A stretch of 64,000 nt of DNA from Eopsaltria australis (GCA_034509425.1 JAVTVJ010000023.1:124001-188000), one strand, 5' to 3'. Numbered from the stretch's first letter, positions 1 through 14,000 are shown. Program-made: numbers and translations. The notes: a model not told the origin generated them from the sequence alone.

Positions 1-732
1 GGGAGGATTTGACTGATTTTTTTTATAAAGGTTTTCTATGTTATTGTCATTTCAGCATGTTCACTTTAATCCAAAATCAGTTCATTTTTTATTGAGAACT
101 GAAAGAGATTTCTAAGACTTCTATAAGGTCTGAAACCTATACAATCAGTGAGTCTCACTATTGTTCCATTGTTTTTTAATTTGATTAGCCCATATAAGCC
201 ATAGATTGCAAAGAGTTCCTGTTCTCAGAGATTGCAATTTTTCTCCCAATTTTATTTATGAATAGAGAAAAGAGGATTCTACACTGCCTCATATGTTCCG
301 CTGAGGAAATGTGGAAGATCTCAGGAGCATTAGGAAAGCCTCACTTCTGTCGGAGTCTTCTTGAAAACTGGAAACTGCAACCATAAGACTCTGTCCATAG
401 AAAGTCATCCTTGCATGCTCCCTGACCAGCATGTTTTCTAAATGTCTAATGGTCAAATGCTGCTCCCCACTTCCTTACACTGATGCACTGAGTGAAGCAT
501 TTGGCTTGTTGACTAATAAGCATAAAATACAATTAATTGCAAGGGTTGCAAGAAATCTTAGTTAAGGAAGAGCAATGCAGCTTCTTGAAGTCAAGTGTCT
601 GCAGAGGAAATATTTTACCATTGTATGGGCCATCATATTTTTAGGTGGCCGTTTGACAGGGCTGACTCGGAGCATGGCCCCAGCTCACTTGCTGGCTGGA
701 ATATGACCCTTCCCACTCAGTCCCCCACTCCT

Positions 733-825
733 TAGACAAGAAGGCCAAGGCCCAAAGTTGTGGTGGCTTGCTAAGGTTCACAGAGCAGGTCTGTCACACA
801 GCTTTGAGTCACAGCGCTTGGTCTT
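733..825 (-). mobile_element. MIR-like SINE fragment, ancient
   Basis: Read on the + strand, the order of words follows the reverse complement of the MIR core: a GA-rich start resembling GATGAGGAAACTGAGGCACA, then GGCTTGCTAAGGTTCACAGA, then a TCACACAGC word and a GAGTCAC word. The match is imperfect, as expected for a SINE that predates the bird-mammal split. The edges are estimates. Confidence 0.5.
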
Positions 826-1418
826 GGCAATCTGCTCCTCTTTTCTGAAATGAGTGTAACACGTGCTCACACACACTCATTCAGATCACAGTCCTAATGC
901 TGATTTACCAACAGGGTTTCAACTTCTCCTCACATTATTCCCACACATGCTCTGTTTTTCCCTCAGAACAGAGTGAGTACCATCACAGCCCTGCATCACC
1001 CCCTAATAGCTCTCCAGGCATTCAGCCTGGCACCTGGGAGTTCTGCAGGGAATGTATGTTTGTGGAGGATTAGGGGCTTGAAGTAGGTGGCACTTCATGA
1101 TTTCACTGACCAAATGATTCAAGCTGCCTTTGCAAACTACCCATCAGTATTCTGCTGCATTTTTCTGGAGGCTGCATTAGTTTGAGTAACCTTGAATGTG
1201 GAACGAGCGCTTGTTATTCTGTCTCTGAAAATGTTTTCTCTGAGGTTTGATACCACTTTCTGCTGGTCTGTGATGCTAGTGTATTATGTTGTTACCATGT
1301 ACTTATATTCTTATTCTAAAATGACAGTAAATAAAAAATCTTCAGTGTAGAGAAGGAGGACAAGCCAGACAAGCCTGGCTGCTAAATTACTTTCCATTCC
1401 TGTGGTGGTTTCTCTGTG

Positions 1419-1500
1419 ATTGGATTAAAAGAGGTTGTCAGTGTATGCTCATCCTGTCCCCTGGCTAGGTATAAATAAAGGCTTGGCAGGTTCTAGTACA
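1419..1500 (+). promoter_or_regulatory. Promoter-like CCAAT/TATA pair
   Basis: An inverted CCAAT box (ATTGG, 1419-1423) stands 47 bp before a consensus TATA box (TATAAATA, 1470-1477), with a possible start near 1500. The spacing is right for a type II promoter. However, no convincing open frame follows, and TATA-like words are common in AT-rich DNA. Confidence 0.25.
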
Positions 1501-2330
1501 GCATCTTGTTTAACCACTACAAGTACCAATATTTACTCAGAAATTTAAAACAATGTATTCAGCCTTCTCTTACTGGAGGGCAGCAGGAGTAAAAAGTGGC
1601 CAGTCATGTCCATGGCATGTCAGCTCTCCCCATGGGCTTTCCCTTTCATTATGTCTTGCTGTCTCCTTTTGTTTAACGTAAGAACTGAATTATGAACTGC
1701 TCAGGAATTCCAGACCCATTACCACAGTCTGCTTTGCAGAGGGCTCTCTTTAAGGTATTCAGTGATTGCTTTCTCTTACATCCCAGACTGGAGTTAGAAA
1801 TGAAACATGTGCCAGTCTGTATTTTCCAGCAGTTTGGTATTGTAATAGCCACTCTCACAAATCTGTGAGTTGTGTCTGTGCTTTCATTATGCAAACCCTT
1901 TCCTCTGGTTCCTCTAACTTTTGCTGTTACCAAGAGTGCAATAGATTTAATCATGTGTGGGGGTAAAATGGTGTAGAAGAAAAACTTGGAAATTCTGCAT
2001 ATTTAAAAGAACTCGTTTATTAAATTCAGAATAAGAATGATATTGCACTACATTTCCATCACATTTTCCCATTTCAAAAAGGGATCAAAATTGTTAGAAG
2101 GGCATGCCAAAAAGGGATCAAATTCCTTACAGGGGTGTGTGAATGGGGTTGTTTTCTATAAAGTGAGTTTTTACTTAAAGAGAAAAAAATGTTTACCACT
2201 GAAATGGGCTTTATCAGACAGCCTAGAAAGAAAATACACAACTTGAGAGAGCCACTGGGTATGCAGCAGTAAAAAAGAAGAGATTATAGTACTTCTGCAT
2301 GGTCTAGATACTGAAGCAGACTCTTCTGCC

Positions 2331-2390
2331 CATTCCTTTGTTCCCTGAATCCCTATAGAGCATTCCTTTGTTCCCTGAATCCCTATAGAG
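2331..2390. repeat. Perfect 30-bp tandem duplication (2 copies)
   Basis: The 30-bp unit 2331-2360 is repeated without a single change at 2361-2390. The unit starts CATTCCTTTG and ends CCCTATAGAG. A short direct repeat (15 bp, CAAAAAGGGATCAAA) also occurs nearby at 2075-2089 and 2108-2122. The lack of divergence suggests a recent replication-slippage event, or an assembly artefact. Confidence 0.95.
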
Positions 2391-5300
2391 CCTTGCCTTC
2401 TCTTTTCACTGTGACAATTCTGCAATCCCTTTGAGCTGCTGTGGCTTCCTCCTAGCCTCAGTGTGTCTCATTGCTGCCCTCCAGCCCTGGCACAGCAACT
2501 CTCTCTGCTTGTGTTCGTTTTCTTTTCCCCTGACCATTCTCTGTCCCACTGTCCCCAGAGAGGATCAGGCATTAGCACACCAAGGCACCAGAGTCAGGCT
2601 CTGGGCTGCAGTTCACAGTTCTGAGCTGGGCTGTAAGGACAGAGATCACAAGGGGCAGCTGCCACAGCAGGGTGTCACACATAGGACAGGTAATAGGAAA
2701 GAACAAAAGAATTGGTACATCTAAAATTTCACCTTTTTAAGACCTGGATTCCTTCTGGAAACGTGGATTCACACCCTCAAGCTCCAGGTTTCGACCTTTA
2801 ATTCATGAATGTTCAAATAGAGGGGAGGTGGCAAGGAAGAACGGTCTGTTGGGTAGACATTTTGCCTGAAAAATAGGAAAACCAGAGTCAGTCCCCTCCT
2901 CTGGGTTAGAGACTCATGTCGCCCACCTCCCAGGGGAGCAGCAAGCCTCAGTGGTCTCAGGGGGGACACTCTTTATGGATGTTAGATTATTGTGTGTGAC
3001 AGTCACAGAGATAGAAGAGCAGGTAGGAAAATCAATTGTGGCCCATTAAACCATCTGTGAGGGTGGGAGAGAGCCCTCTTTGGAGCTGTTGAACTTGTAG
3101 AAGGCAGATGTTTCTGCAAGTTTACCTGTAGAAAACAGATGTTACAAGGAAGCTGCACCCTTAGGACCTCCCTCGTGGCAGAAGCAAACAGGAAAGCTGC
3201 ACAGCTGACAGCAAAGGAGAAAAGCACAGGGCTCAATTTAAGTGCAGATCACAAGGGGTGTCCTGGAGCAGTGGGACAAGAAGGCAGGAAATACAGGGAT
3301 GTGGGACAGTACGGTTATGAGGAAGCAGCAAGCCCTTCAGCCAGGGGCCCTTCCCACATGCTATCCAGGAACCATGCTTAAGGGTAGATCTAGGCATCCT
3401 CATCCTGCTGGTTGCCATTAATGGTTGTGACTGTGGTGCCATTTCCCTTTTTTACCCTCACTAACAATCCACCCCCTCAGGGCATGCTGTGCTGTGTGCT
3501 GGATGTGCACCCAGTCAAGTGCCCCTGTCATAAATCAGACTGGCAGGATGGTCTGTGAGGAGTCTGGGTATAACTCTCCTGCTCTTTTATCTGAACTTCT
3601 TGGTGATATTCTCAGTATCTGTGCAAGAAAGATTTGATGGAAAGGCTAAGGCTATCATTCCTTGAAGATGAAACAGGCTCCTGGGTGACTGACTGAGATC
3701 CTGTCAAACTGACAGTTTTAAGGCTGCCAAGATTTACTTTAATTATATATATTGTATAATTAAGGCAACGTGAGATACATGTATATATTTAATAGTGTTA
3801 GGGTGTCTGGGGTCTTGTATAAGTTAATAGATAACCCAAAGTAATAAATAAAACAAACACATGGGGCTACTCATAAAGAGAACTGCTAAGCAGCACAAGC
3901 AGGGGGCTGCAGCTTTCAGCAAGCACAGTTGGAAGAATTTTGTGAATTCCCTGAAAAATGTGTGGTCGTAGGGGTGAGTTAAAACATTCATAGTGATCTG
4001 TGATGCCCTATGTGATTTGTGGTCTACAGGTCTAAAGGAGACCCTTCTTTTATGTTTGGGCTTCACAGCTGAAATTAGGGGAAGCACCTCTGGTGAAGTT
4101 TTCGGAGGCAGAAAACTGGCACACTGGAGGTTGCCTCAAGCGTTGCCTTCTGGAACATATTGGCTGGAAATGAGATCAAAATGTCACAGCTCTGCGTGAT
4201 GGGGTTGTACTTGGGCTGCTTTCAGGTCCTGCCTCCTAATACGGGTCTGGTACAAAGCTTGTTGAACAACTGCAGGCAATCTGAGAACAACTATAAATCA
4301 ATTTGGGAAATACAGCCTGATCTGCATATTTTCTGCTGAAGAGTTTTTTGTAGTTTACACTTGCTAAGGTTTAAAATCTGTTAATATATAATACACAAGT
4401 GAGATAAATTAATTAGTAAATTCACAGTATTGTTGCCTTTATTTCAGAGAGTGTCAATCTTGCCGTGGCTACTTCCAAGCTCTGTTTCTAAATCAAATGC
4501 ATGAAATATCTGTCCAGCTTTCCTACGGGAAAACATTCACTTCAGGTTTTACTGTTGCTACTGAAGAAACTGTCCTGCTCATACTGGCAAAGCAAAGGGA
4601 AAGAAAGTTTTACAGGTGCTGCAAGACCCCTATGAAAGCCCGTGTGTTCTCCCACATTAAGATGGAGAATCAAAGGGAATTGTGAGTGTTGTAGAAATCT
4701 GATCTTAGGAAGCTGTGCAAAATTAAGATTCAGAAAGAATGGCTACTTCACAGCCATGAGCAAAGGTCCTTCAGCTAGACCTCCTAGCCTAAAGAAAATA
4801 GATTCAACTCCAGTGCCTCTAAACAAAAAAAAAACCCAAAAACTAAAAGAGCAAGTAAGCAAAACAATATGTAAAACCAAGGGAAGAGATTTACATGGGA
4901 GATGGGGTGTGGAAGGAGAACACAAGGCTGCAAAAGATCTTTGTTAAGAGGAGAAAAAAATAGATAGATCCTCTGAAACCTGCAGTGAGTCACCACAGGT
5001 CATGTTTTATGGGGATTTTATTGCATGCTTCATGTGTACCTTGTAGAATAAAACCATATGCATCTGATTAGATTACTTAGTACTGGGAGTGTAAGGTAAG
5101 AGCATAAATTGAATGCAATTATTTTTAAAGGAAATTATATTCCTGCTGCTTTCTGTCTGTCTGCTGTCTTCTATCTTTTTGTCTTTTATTGTCTCTTTTA
5201 TCTTGGTTCTAAGATGGCTCTCACACCATATCTACCTTGCAATCCCCTAGTTTGTTTGAAGGCAATTCACAGCTCAGTGCACTGCCTGTCTCCCCTGATT

Positions 5301-8300
5301 GTTTACAACTGGTTTATTAACCAGGCTTTGTCTTGGACTATCTGTACTTCATCAGGAGGGAGTGGGAGAGCACAGTTGTTCATTTTGCATTAAGCAAGTG
5401 TGCTGATGTGGAAACATCCACCCATACCCCTCAGCGGAGATATCTGTGCTAAAATGAAACCAACTTTTATAGGAAAAAAATTAATTTATTACCAATGCAA
5501 GGTTATTACTTGGACCATATAACGCAGTGTAAGTATATGATATTTCCTCCACCTAAGAGTCCTGTATTCCTGATTAAAAATTGCCAGAGGGGAGTATATG
5601 CCTTGCAACCACTTATCTGCCCCGTTTTCAATTTCACCTGCTACAATATTCCATTTGAACTCTTTCTTAAAATTTTCCAGCTGAAGTGAAATATTTGACT
5701 TTCTCATTGGGCTTCAATTTTGGGGTGAGAGGGCAGGGGCTTGAGAAATTTCTTCCTTTTCCCTGCTGCCTTCCTGTTCCTTCCCCTAGAAATATGTTGC
5801 CATAAGTGCCTGTGGCAAAATAGTGATTAGCTATAATGAAGATCTGTCTGAGAGAGATTATGACCTTTATGAGGTGGCATTTTTCAATGTGACTGTGCCT
5901 GCACCTTCCAGGCAGTTTGCTTTCTCTGGACACAATTGTATTTATTTTGTTCTGCAGTTTTAAGTACCTTGGCTAGGCCAGGTTGATTTATTCATATTAT
6001 TTAAGTAGACAAAACACATAGTATATTGAATCTCATGTTCTATCATGATACATCCTTGCCATCTACAATAATGGATCCATATTGTGTAACTATCCACCTG
6101 ATCCCCAGATTCCCAAGAAGACATTGCAGCAAGATTGAAAAGCTGTTAAGAGGTGTATCTAGCCTAATGGTTTTCGGATCTCCCCTGGCTCCAGACGTGT
6201 TTCCTGGGATAAGATTCATCACAGCTCACTTCAGGCAGTCTGCAGGGTGGATGTTAACATTTGAGGTATTTTATCAGGACTTTTTTTTCCCATCAGTGGA
6301 GATCTAGACAGGAGCATTAAGGGAGTTTGTGGGAATTAGTCTGATCCACTAAATGCGAGCTGTGCATGGCTCCTTTTGTTCTGTTGACTACATCTCCTCT
6401 GTCTATGGAGAACCCAGCTTGAGATATCTACACCAAGTTAGATGGGTCACAGTCTGTATGTCCTACTCAAATCCTGGCCTTTAACTCTACAGATGTCTTA
6501 CCATCAGTGCAAGAGCTTTCACCCAAAACAGTGATTTACTACTTCTTGTTGCTGTGAGCAACAATATAATCTCACCTTCCCTTTCCAGGTATCATGTTCA
6601 TCATGTGTGCCTTCTTCTTTGTTGCTTCCTCTTCCCTTCCATGATACAGGCCTTTCAGGTCATTCTCACAGCCTGAGCTCTTCTCCTCTCTTCATCTCAT
6701 ATCTCAGCCACTGAAGTTTCATATTCTTTGACTTGGACATTGCCAGCCTTGTTCCTTTCAGACCTTTCACGAAGCTAACTGGAAAGATTGTAGACTTGTC
6801 ATCAGGTTGCCCAACTTGATGAATCTTTTATTGCCCTCACTTTATTCTGGTTCCTCAAATATGTCACCTGCATTCACAATAAAGGTCCTTAGAAGTCTGT
6901 GTCTTTCCTGTCTACCAGTTTTTGGTCACTGAAGAAGCTACTGTGCTCAGACATAATTCGTGAGACACCATCTCTTTTGCTTTCAACCCAGCACAGTCTT
7001 TTCCCATGCTGCTTCTTGCACCAAGAAACTAAACACCCCTAAGAGCACCACAGTTGTCCTGCCAGTTCATCTGGAAAACTCTCCTCCTTCATGTTTAGCA
7101 GAGGCTCATAGGCAGCTCTACATTTGTCCTTAGACACAAGCTGCATTCCTATAGGGACACCTCCCTGCCCAAGTCTAACTCACACATCCTTTGGGCTGCC
7201 TGTTCCTGTGGAAGAGTCCCATCACAGGCATTTCTCCCCTCGAGCCAGGCAGCCTTTTGGCCATATGCAAGAGTCCTTACCTACACTTCAGTTTTAACTG
7301 GAGCTCTGTATGACTCCATTACAAGGTTGGTGTTCATGTTTCCCATTGCTTGAACAAACTTTATTCTGACTTGCATTGCCCTTCTCAGTGCTCACCCATT
7401 CATTTTCTGAAGCAGTATTTCCCTCCACCACACACTCACACCCACACACACTGCAAAAAATAAGGAGAAATAATTTACTTTTTCTTTAAAAGCACGGCAA
7501 TGCAGGATTGACCACTTCTTCACCTCTTGAGAGTATCGCTTTGTTAACATCATTTTCAATAGAAGTCTTTATCTGTGCTTTTACAGGTCTAGCCTTTTGA
7601 ACCCTCAGCAGTATGTTCTTGGACTTTATGATTTTAACCAGGTCCATTATTATCTAAATACTTGGGGAAGCAGGCAGGGGAGGGAAGAGAGAATGACAAG
7701 TGACTTCTTAAAGTGCTGTTCTCGGTAGCTCTTTACAATATACATTAGGAACAGCGGGGAGAAGAGCTTTCATGGTAGATCTGAGCCTGTTAAAAAAAGA
7801 AGCTATGGTGCATAGTCTGAAAAAAGGAGGGGTTGGTTCATCTCTGTCACCATTGGGCTCGGCATTTCATGTTTGCACAGGGTGATCCTGTTGTGCACAG
7901 TCTAGACAGATCGGTGTCAGGTTTGCCCCTGCTGCTTTACAGTCTTGCTGGCTATAGTTTGCTCGTGAACAAAATCTCTTCAGGTGTTTTGGGATGCACA
8001 AGGCTTAAGATCTTTAAATGCTGCTCTCTAGAGTGTGTGTTCGTATTAATGGACCCATAAAGATCCCCTTATTTATTATTGTTTAATTATATGCAACCTG
8101 TTGCTCCAAAATAGCTGCACATAATTGCTATTTATTTCTGGGCTGGCTTCTCTGTACATGTATTTAAAATATACATTTTGGGTTTAGTGAATCCTGTGTT
8201 ACTTATAGTTCAAAGTGACTTTATTTTCTGTTGTCTTTTCTCTAAATGTTCTTTTGATATTTAGAGTGTTAGTGATGATATTATTACATTGCTGTTAGCT

Positions 8301-8779
8301 ATTGAATGAATGATTGCTGTTGTATTCTGAATGTGCTGATGCTGAAAATCTGTGATATAAATAAACTTCCTCTGGTAACATCATTATAATAGCACAAGCA
8401 GCAGAAATTTATGGAAAGAACAGATTAAATGCTTAGACTTAAATTCTTCAGTGTGCAACTCCGCTTAAACTGCTGTGTCTGAATTTTGGGTTGCTGAATC
8501 AGGTGGAAAAAATCAAACTGACACATCGCTTGTCTGTGCATTTTTACTATGATATATTATGTTACTAAAAGAAAAAGCTCAAAATCTACCATTGATAATC
8601 CCGGCTAAAACTTGGAACATAAATTATTAAGATCTGTAGTTTCTTTTCAAAGTGGCCTGGGACTTTATGCATATATCACAGCAAAGAAATGTAACATCAA
8701 TATGTACTTATGCATTATAACATGAGACGTTTTTATGTACGTAATAAAGCATTCACTGTGTGACTGTTTATCTAAGCAG

Positions 8780-8905
8780 CCGATAGGAAGGCTGAGAAAT
8801 TCACACAGTTAATCGTATTTATTTAGCTAATTAACAGCTAATAGCATTAATCATAAAATGCATGAATATTTAAAAAGTAATTTATTATTGAATATTAAAA
8901 CTGTT
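8780..8905. promoter_or_regulatory. Homeodomain/POU motif cluster in an AT-rich conserved-looking block
   Basis: Within about 100 bp there are two TTAATC words (K50 homeodomain type), one TAATTA core, a TTAGCT...AGCTAA inverted repeat around it, an ATGCAT word with a following GAATATT (POU-like) and several TATTTA words. The surrounding 8.0-9.0 kb has the texture of vertebrate conserved non-coding DNA: balanced, low in repeats, dense in TAAT cores. Function is inferred only. Confidence 0.35.
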
Positions 8906-10946
8906 TTCAGACTTGCTTTCCAAACTATATTTTGTTTATTTATATTGATAAAATCTCCCAAGATACCCAGTCTCAGTATTTCACGTACTCATCCTGTAAA
9001 TTGAAAATGCAGGATGCAAAATACCACACCAGGAATTTACCAGAGATCCACACACCTCTACTAACCAACTCCAATTACACTGTGTAATCACTCCTAGGCT
9101 AGGGAAATGAGACTCCCAAAGTCAGGGGTGCTTATCTCCAGATTGCTACAGTCACCTACACCTTGAGTGGAGCCTCAGGATTTCCTAGAAATGGGTTGAA
9201 AAGTAATATTGTAATTATGCAGTAAGACTAGTGCACTGGTCCCCAACCTTTGATGCCCCTTGGCAGCAATACTGAGCAAGTAATGTTGTACAGTGGGATC
9301 ATAATTTCTTCCTGTCAGCCTTAAGTGTTAACTCCTTAATTGCCTGTGGTTCAGAGCAGTGCTGTCCATTAACAACCTGTGGGGAATTGGTGAAAAAGCT
9401 GAAGACATCACCAGCATCTGTGTTTCTAATTCAGTAGGTTTGTTCTCTTCTTTTCGATAACTTTTTTATTACAAGTTTAATAGTGCCCAGTGAGACTCAC
9501 TAATAAATGAATGAGTGTTCATTTCCTGCACAGGTTTTGTCAAATTTGCCCTATTATCTCCCAAGTCCAGACTAAGAGTAATAGAGTGACAAGTCTCATA
9601 GAAAATTGAGGAGAGGGAGATGTGTCTCTCTGGGGGAAGAACAGGAAGATGTGCATAAAGGCAAAATTAAAGTATAAAACTGAAAAATAAAATAAAGTAG
9701 CATTTTACCTATATTTTTCAAACATTTATTTGTAGCCACATTTAAATTAATTGAAGTAAATGACTGAACTCTGTGGGTATACGAAGGATGAAATTATAAC
9801 CATTCACAGAACGCATTACAGCAGCACATTAGCAGTGCTGTGGGGATGGCTGCGTAGGAGGCATTTTCATACGAAATCCGCTTTTTTCTTAAGTTATTTA
9901 TAATTGTTTCAGGAAAAAACTACCTGCCTTCAGGGCTTTGGCCTGTGGAGTGGGTGCTTGCTTGCTTTATGGTGATGCATTTTCAAATGTGCCTTGTTCC
10001 CTATGGCCATTTTAGAGTTACTGTACTGTGGTACAACAGGTTTAGACCAGCTAAATTTTTTTCCAAATTATGTTTGTCTGGTTTGGGGCTCATTTTCAAT
10101 GAGTTGAGCGTTAGTTTATTGCAGAAAGGAAAGCTTTCAGTCAGTAATTGAACTCCAAACTGACTTGGACCTTAATCCTGCAATGATTTATGCAGATATT
10201 TAATGTGTCCATAGAACAGCGAGTGGGCATGGAGTCTATGCTTTATGGGACTGCCTTCCTTTGGAAATGGGATGCTGCTGATGACAATAACTTGAAATGC
10301 TCACTTAAAGCGGGCTGCAAAGCGCACAATTAAACACATGTTTGAGTCTCATCATCCTGGGAGACTGTTTCCAAATATTCAGAAATTACCTGGGTATAAA
10401 TCTCATAAAAATGCTGTTAAAGATGAAGAAATTCAATGTAAAAATAATGAAACTGTATATTTGTATGCACATGTACAATTCCATATTGGATCATTTCACT
10501 CAAATTCTGAACATAAGTTACATTTCTCTTTTACACATAAAAAAGGAAACTGCAGTTCAGCCATATTACGATCTAAGTTTATACTAATATATTGCAATTT
10601 GTGTGCTCAAAATGGTAATTTTAGCTTGCAAGTATTTGCACATTTAAACTGATGTATAAGATCATATAGATAAGGCCTATAAAATTATGCATTATTCGAG
10701 TCCAATTGGATTATAAGAATTACGAGTTTCTTTTAAAAGTATATGTGCTTTTGTAAACTTATCTGGTTGCCTAGTTTAATAGAGAAAAACATCCTTTTCT
10801 GTGTTTTTGTGGTGGGAGAGTGAGAAGAGGAAAGGGAAAGTTTTTCATCCATCCTATAGAATACTGTAAAGCGATTTTAAAGGAGAAATTTTAAATTATA
10901 TAGAAAGGTTATAATTTTCTGTGAAGTCATATGGAACTCAGCACAA

Positions 10947-11010
10947 AGTGCTGATGACTTATTTTCATGTAAATTCTTCATCTTGATGTAATTCACATGG
11001 CATCAGCACT
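10947..11010. other. Two-tier imperfect hairpin
   Basis: An outer perfect 10-bp stem joins AGTGCTGATG (10947-10956) with CATCAGCACT (11001-11010). An inner stem joins CATGTAAATT (10966-10975) with AATTCACATG (10990-10999), with one mismatch. A 9-nt bulge on the 5' side faces one nt on the 3' side. The loop is 14 nt. Confidence 0.7.
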
Positions 11011-14000
11011 GATAAGTAATCAGACCTTTCTGATAAAACCTAAAGCACAGAAGAATAAACGAATGCCATACATTTAACTCTTCACTGTAAAGCCATAGTC
11101 TAACCTTGGTTTCAACTGTATAATCCCTAAAATATACAAGAAACATGTAAACCAGGGTGACTGTAGTAAAGGTGAGCCTGGCAGTAGCTCACAGTGCTGT
11201 AGAGCACAGGATTGCTGCTGTGGGGCACAACCCACTGTAGCCACCCCAGGCTGACTTTAAGCCTGCTTAGCTCCTGCTTTGATCTCAGCCATGGGGCAGA
11301 GGTGTATTTAATACATAATTAAAGTTAGGTATGCAAGTAGGCTTATGGACACCCTGCTCACTCAGAGCTGAGGATTCTTTGTTCAGATCCCAAATGAATT
11401 TTGTTTGTGAGTGTATCAGTGTTCTCTGCTGGCCAGGGACAAAGACATATTAATACTTATTCAGTCTTCTGTAATATCCTTTGCAATCTTCAAATTAAGG
11501 TTCCATGTAAGTATATTGTAGTGTTGTCGGTTGTTCGTGTTATTAATCCTGAAATAATAAAATGTGTATTAGATAGAATCAGGGCAGCTCAACAGTATAT
11601 TGCAGGCTATAAGCTTTCATTAACAGCTACAAGAAATTTTTTGTTAACTCAATGTGTGTAGAGACAGGGAGGGAGAGAGCTGGAGGGAGTGTGATTTGGG
11701 TTTGATAAAGAGAGGATAAAACAGGAGTAGGATTTGGATTCTGGACAGCTCTGGCTGCTCTTCAGGTTTTTCCATCAGTTGTCTTCTGGCAATACATTGT
11801 GCTGCTTGCTCAAACATAATAATGGTCCTTTATAATGGTTTTTTAAACATGTGTTTCATGGGCCAGGTAGGTTAATGTGCAAGAGCTTTTTATTTTTACT
11901 ATATTTTTTTCACATTGCTCTCAGCAAATAGGTGAATGCAGAGTGCTACAGAATGCAGCAGCTTTGGGGCTTTTTTCCCACTATGATTAAGGAATAGTTC
12001 ATCTATAACCAGAGAAGATCTCAGTCACCAGGAGATTGCAGTGGCCAAAAGGGGTATTTAATCATCTGGCTAGGATCAGATCTGGAAAGAAAGGCCATTG
12101 TTACGGCTGCAATCTGACTGCTGAGGAGAAGCAGCCAGAAGTGAACCGCCCGCTCCTACTTCCATCCATCTGCTCCCTCCTTTCTCCATTTTTCTAAATA
12201 TTTCTTTTGTGCCACTTTAATTATGATCAGCAGAGGCACTTGATAGAAGCTCTTTGTTCTGACAGGTGTGGTGGGTCCTGCGGTTTCAGGGAATGGTGGA
12301 GGAGCACTACAGAAACAAGAGCAAGATGATAACGCACACTTGGAAGGACAGGCATGTGTTTATTTCCCAAAAGCTTTTGGCTGGAGTGGCATGTGAAAGC
12401 CCATTTCACGTGTTGATATGCAGTGCCTGGTGCTTTCGTGTTCCTCAAAGGCATCTGATGCTGCTGAAGCATCATGACGACTTGGCTGTCTTAGGGTTCA
12501 GAAGGTTCAGCATCTCTTGGGCCTGCTGCATCTGCTGGTTCATTTGGCAAGAGAAGCAGTGGTTCATAGTAATGTCTTCCACCTCCCAAGTTAAGCAGAA
12601 GAATATATTAATTGTAGTTATGTGTTGTCATCTGTACACTCGGGAAACAATTAGGGAAAACCTTCCTAATTTTCAGTGCAAGCTGAGCCTCGGGTGTTCA
12701 GTAATAAACCAGCAAACTGTGACTTTGGTGCTTGGATGTATTGGAACCTTGCATGACTGCTGAGCTAAAAATGAAGCAATTCTTTCTCTCCTTCCTTAAG
12801 TCTGATCTTAACACTGTATTTTCACAGTTTTCTGAATTTCAGGTTTCTGAAGTTTCCCCAAAGTAGCATTGTTATGTGGCTTAATAGAGGCTTTTGTGTG
12901 GGATTATATACATTTGAGAAAAGGAATCAGCGGATTCTTATAAATGAATAGTGCTGCATTTCTTTAGCAACATTTCTCCTTTATCTACATGTTTCACTTT
13001 TTCTCAGCAGATTACAAAGAGAAATTGAGTAAAAAAAAAAACCTATGGCCATTGCTAGACAAGGAAGCAGCATGTTGTTAGGGAGGGAAGGTGAAAGCTC
13101 TGTATCTTGTGCTTTGGTTTGGCCCAAAGGAGGCTGCAGGGCTTGTGCCAGCCCCGGGTGCAGTGGAGAGCAGCATGAGTGCCCTGGAGTGTGCAGTTAA
13201 GACAAGTTGAGCTCTGCCAGTTTAAGCAATCAATCAAACCAGCCTGCCTTCCTCATCAGTTAATGCAATGAATGAGATTCATAATGTACCATGAAATGAG
13301 AAGCTTTTCTATGGAGGTTTAAAAACAGAAATGTGTCTGCTCAGATACACGCTATACAATTTCCTTCAGTTCCAAATCATATGCTATCAACGTCAATTAG
13401 GTTGAAAACTGTTACAAGATTTGACTTTTGCATCTGGACAGTGTCTTAAACTGGTGTGTTGGTCATAGGTAAATACAATCTGACCACCGAAACATGGAAG
13501 AAACAGTAGGAGACTACACTGAGACTATGCAGCTAATGACAGCCCCTAAAGCTGCAAGGCCTGGTTTACCAGCATTCCTGTAAATCAACTTCTCTATCAT
13601 ATTTTAGGCTTTGGAAATTCTGTTATCACACCGCTGTGGTTAAAATTCCCATTGCTAATGGCAGTTGCACGTTGTAGGATGTCTCAGATGCCCCATCCAT
13701 GGTGCTGATGTTGCTTTAGTGCTAATGGCAGTGTAACTTTGTCAGTATTAACAGATGCCGTGCCTTATCTAAGCCTATCATTATAGTACCCATATGCTCA
13801 CTGGGAAAGTGCAGTATCCTATTTCACAGAAAGTTAAAGAATTATTGACACTTTAAGTGACAGCATGGTATATAGGGAGATGCCATAGTGAAGAAGTTGT
13901 CTGATGGGTTACATTTATTTTTTCCTGTCGAGTTTAAATTGTCAACACTCCTTGTAATAATAAAACTCTTTGCATGGAGAGGACTATAATTTAATTTACT

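Noticed and set aside
3739..3762. AT palindrome around TTAATTATA...TATAATTAA
   Set aside because: Short AT palindromes are frequent in sequence of this composition and nothing else supports a function.
9230..9275. GGTCCCCAACCTTT word resembling a hAT-type transposon end
   Set aside because: Only one short end-like word is present. I see no matching inverted terminal repeat or 8-bp target duplication.
12266..12763. 165-codon open frame, the longest in the window
   Set aside because: It is rich in Trp, Cys and His, has no recognisable domain, no splice-site logic and no codon or composition shift against its surroundings. One frame of this length is expected by chance in 64 kb on both strands.
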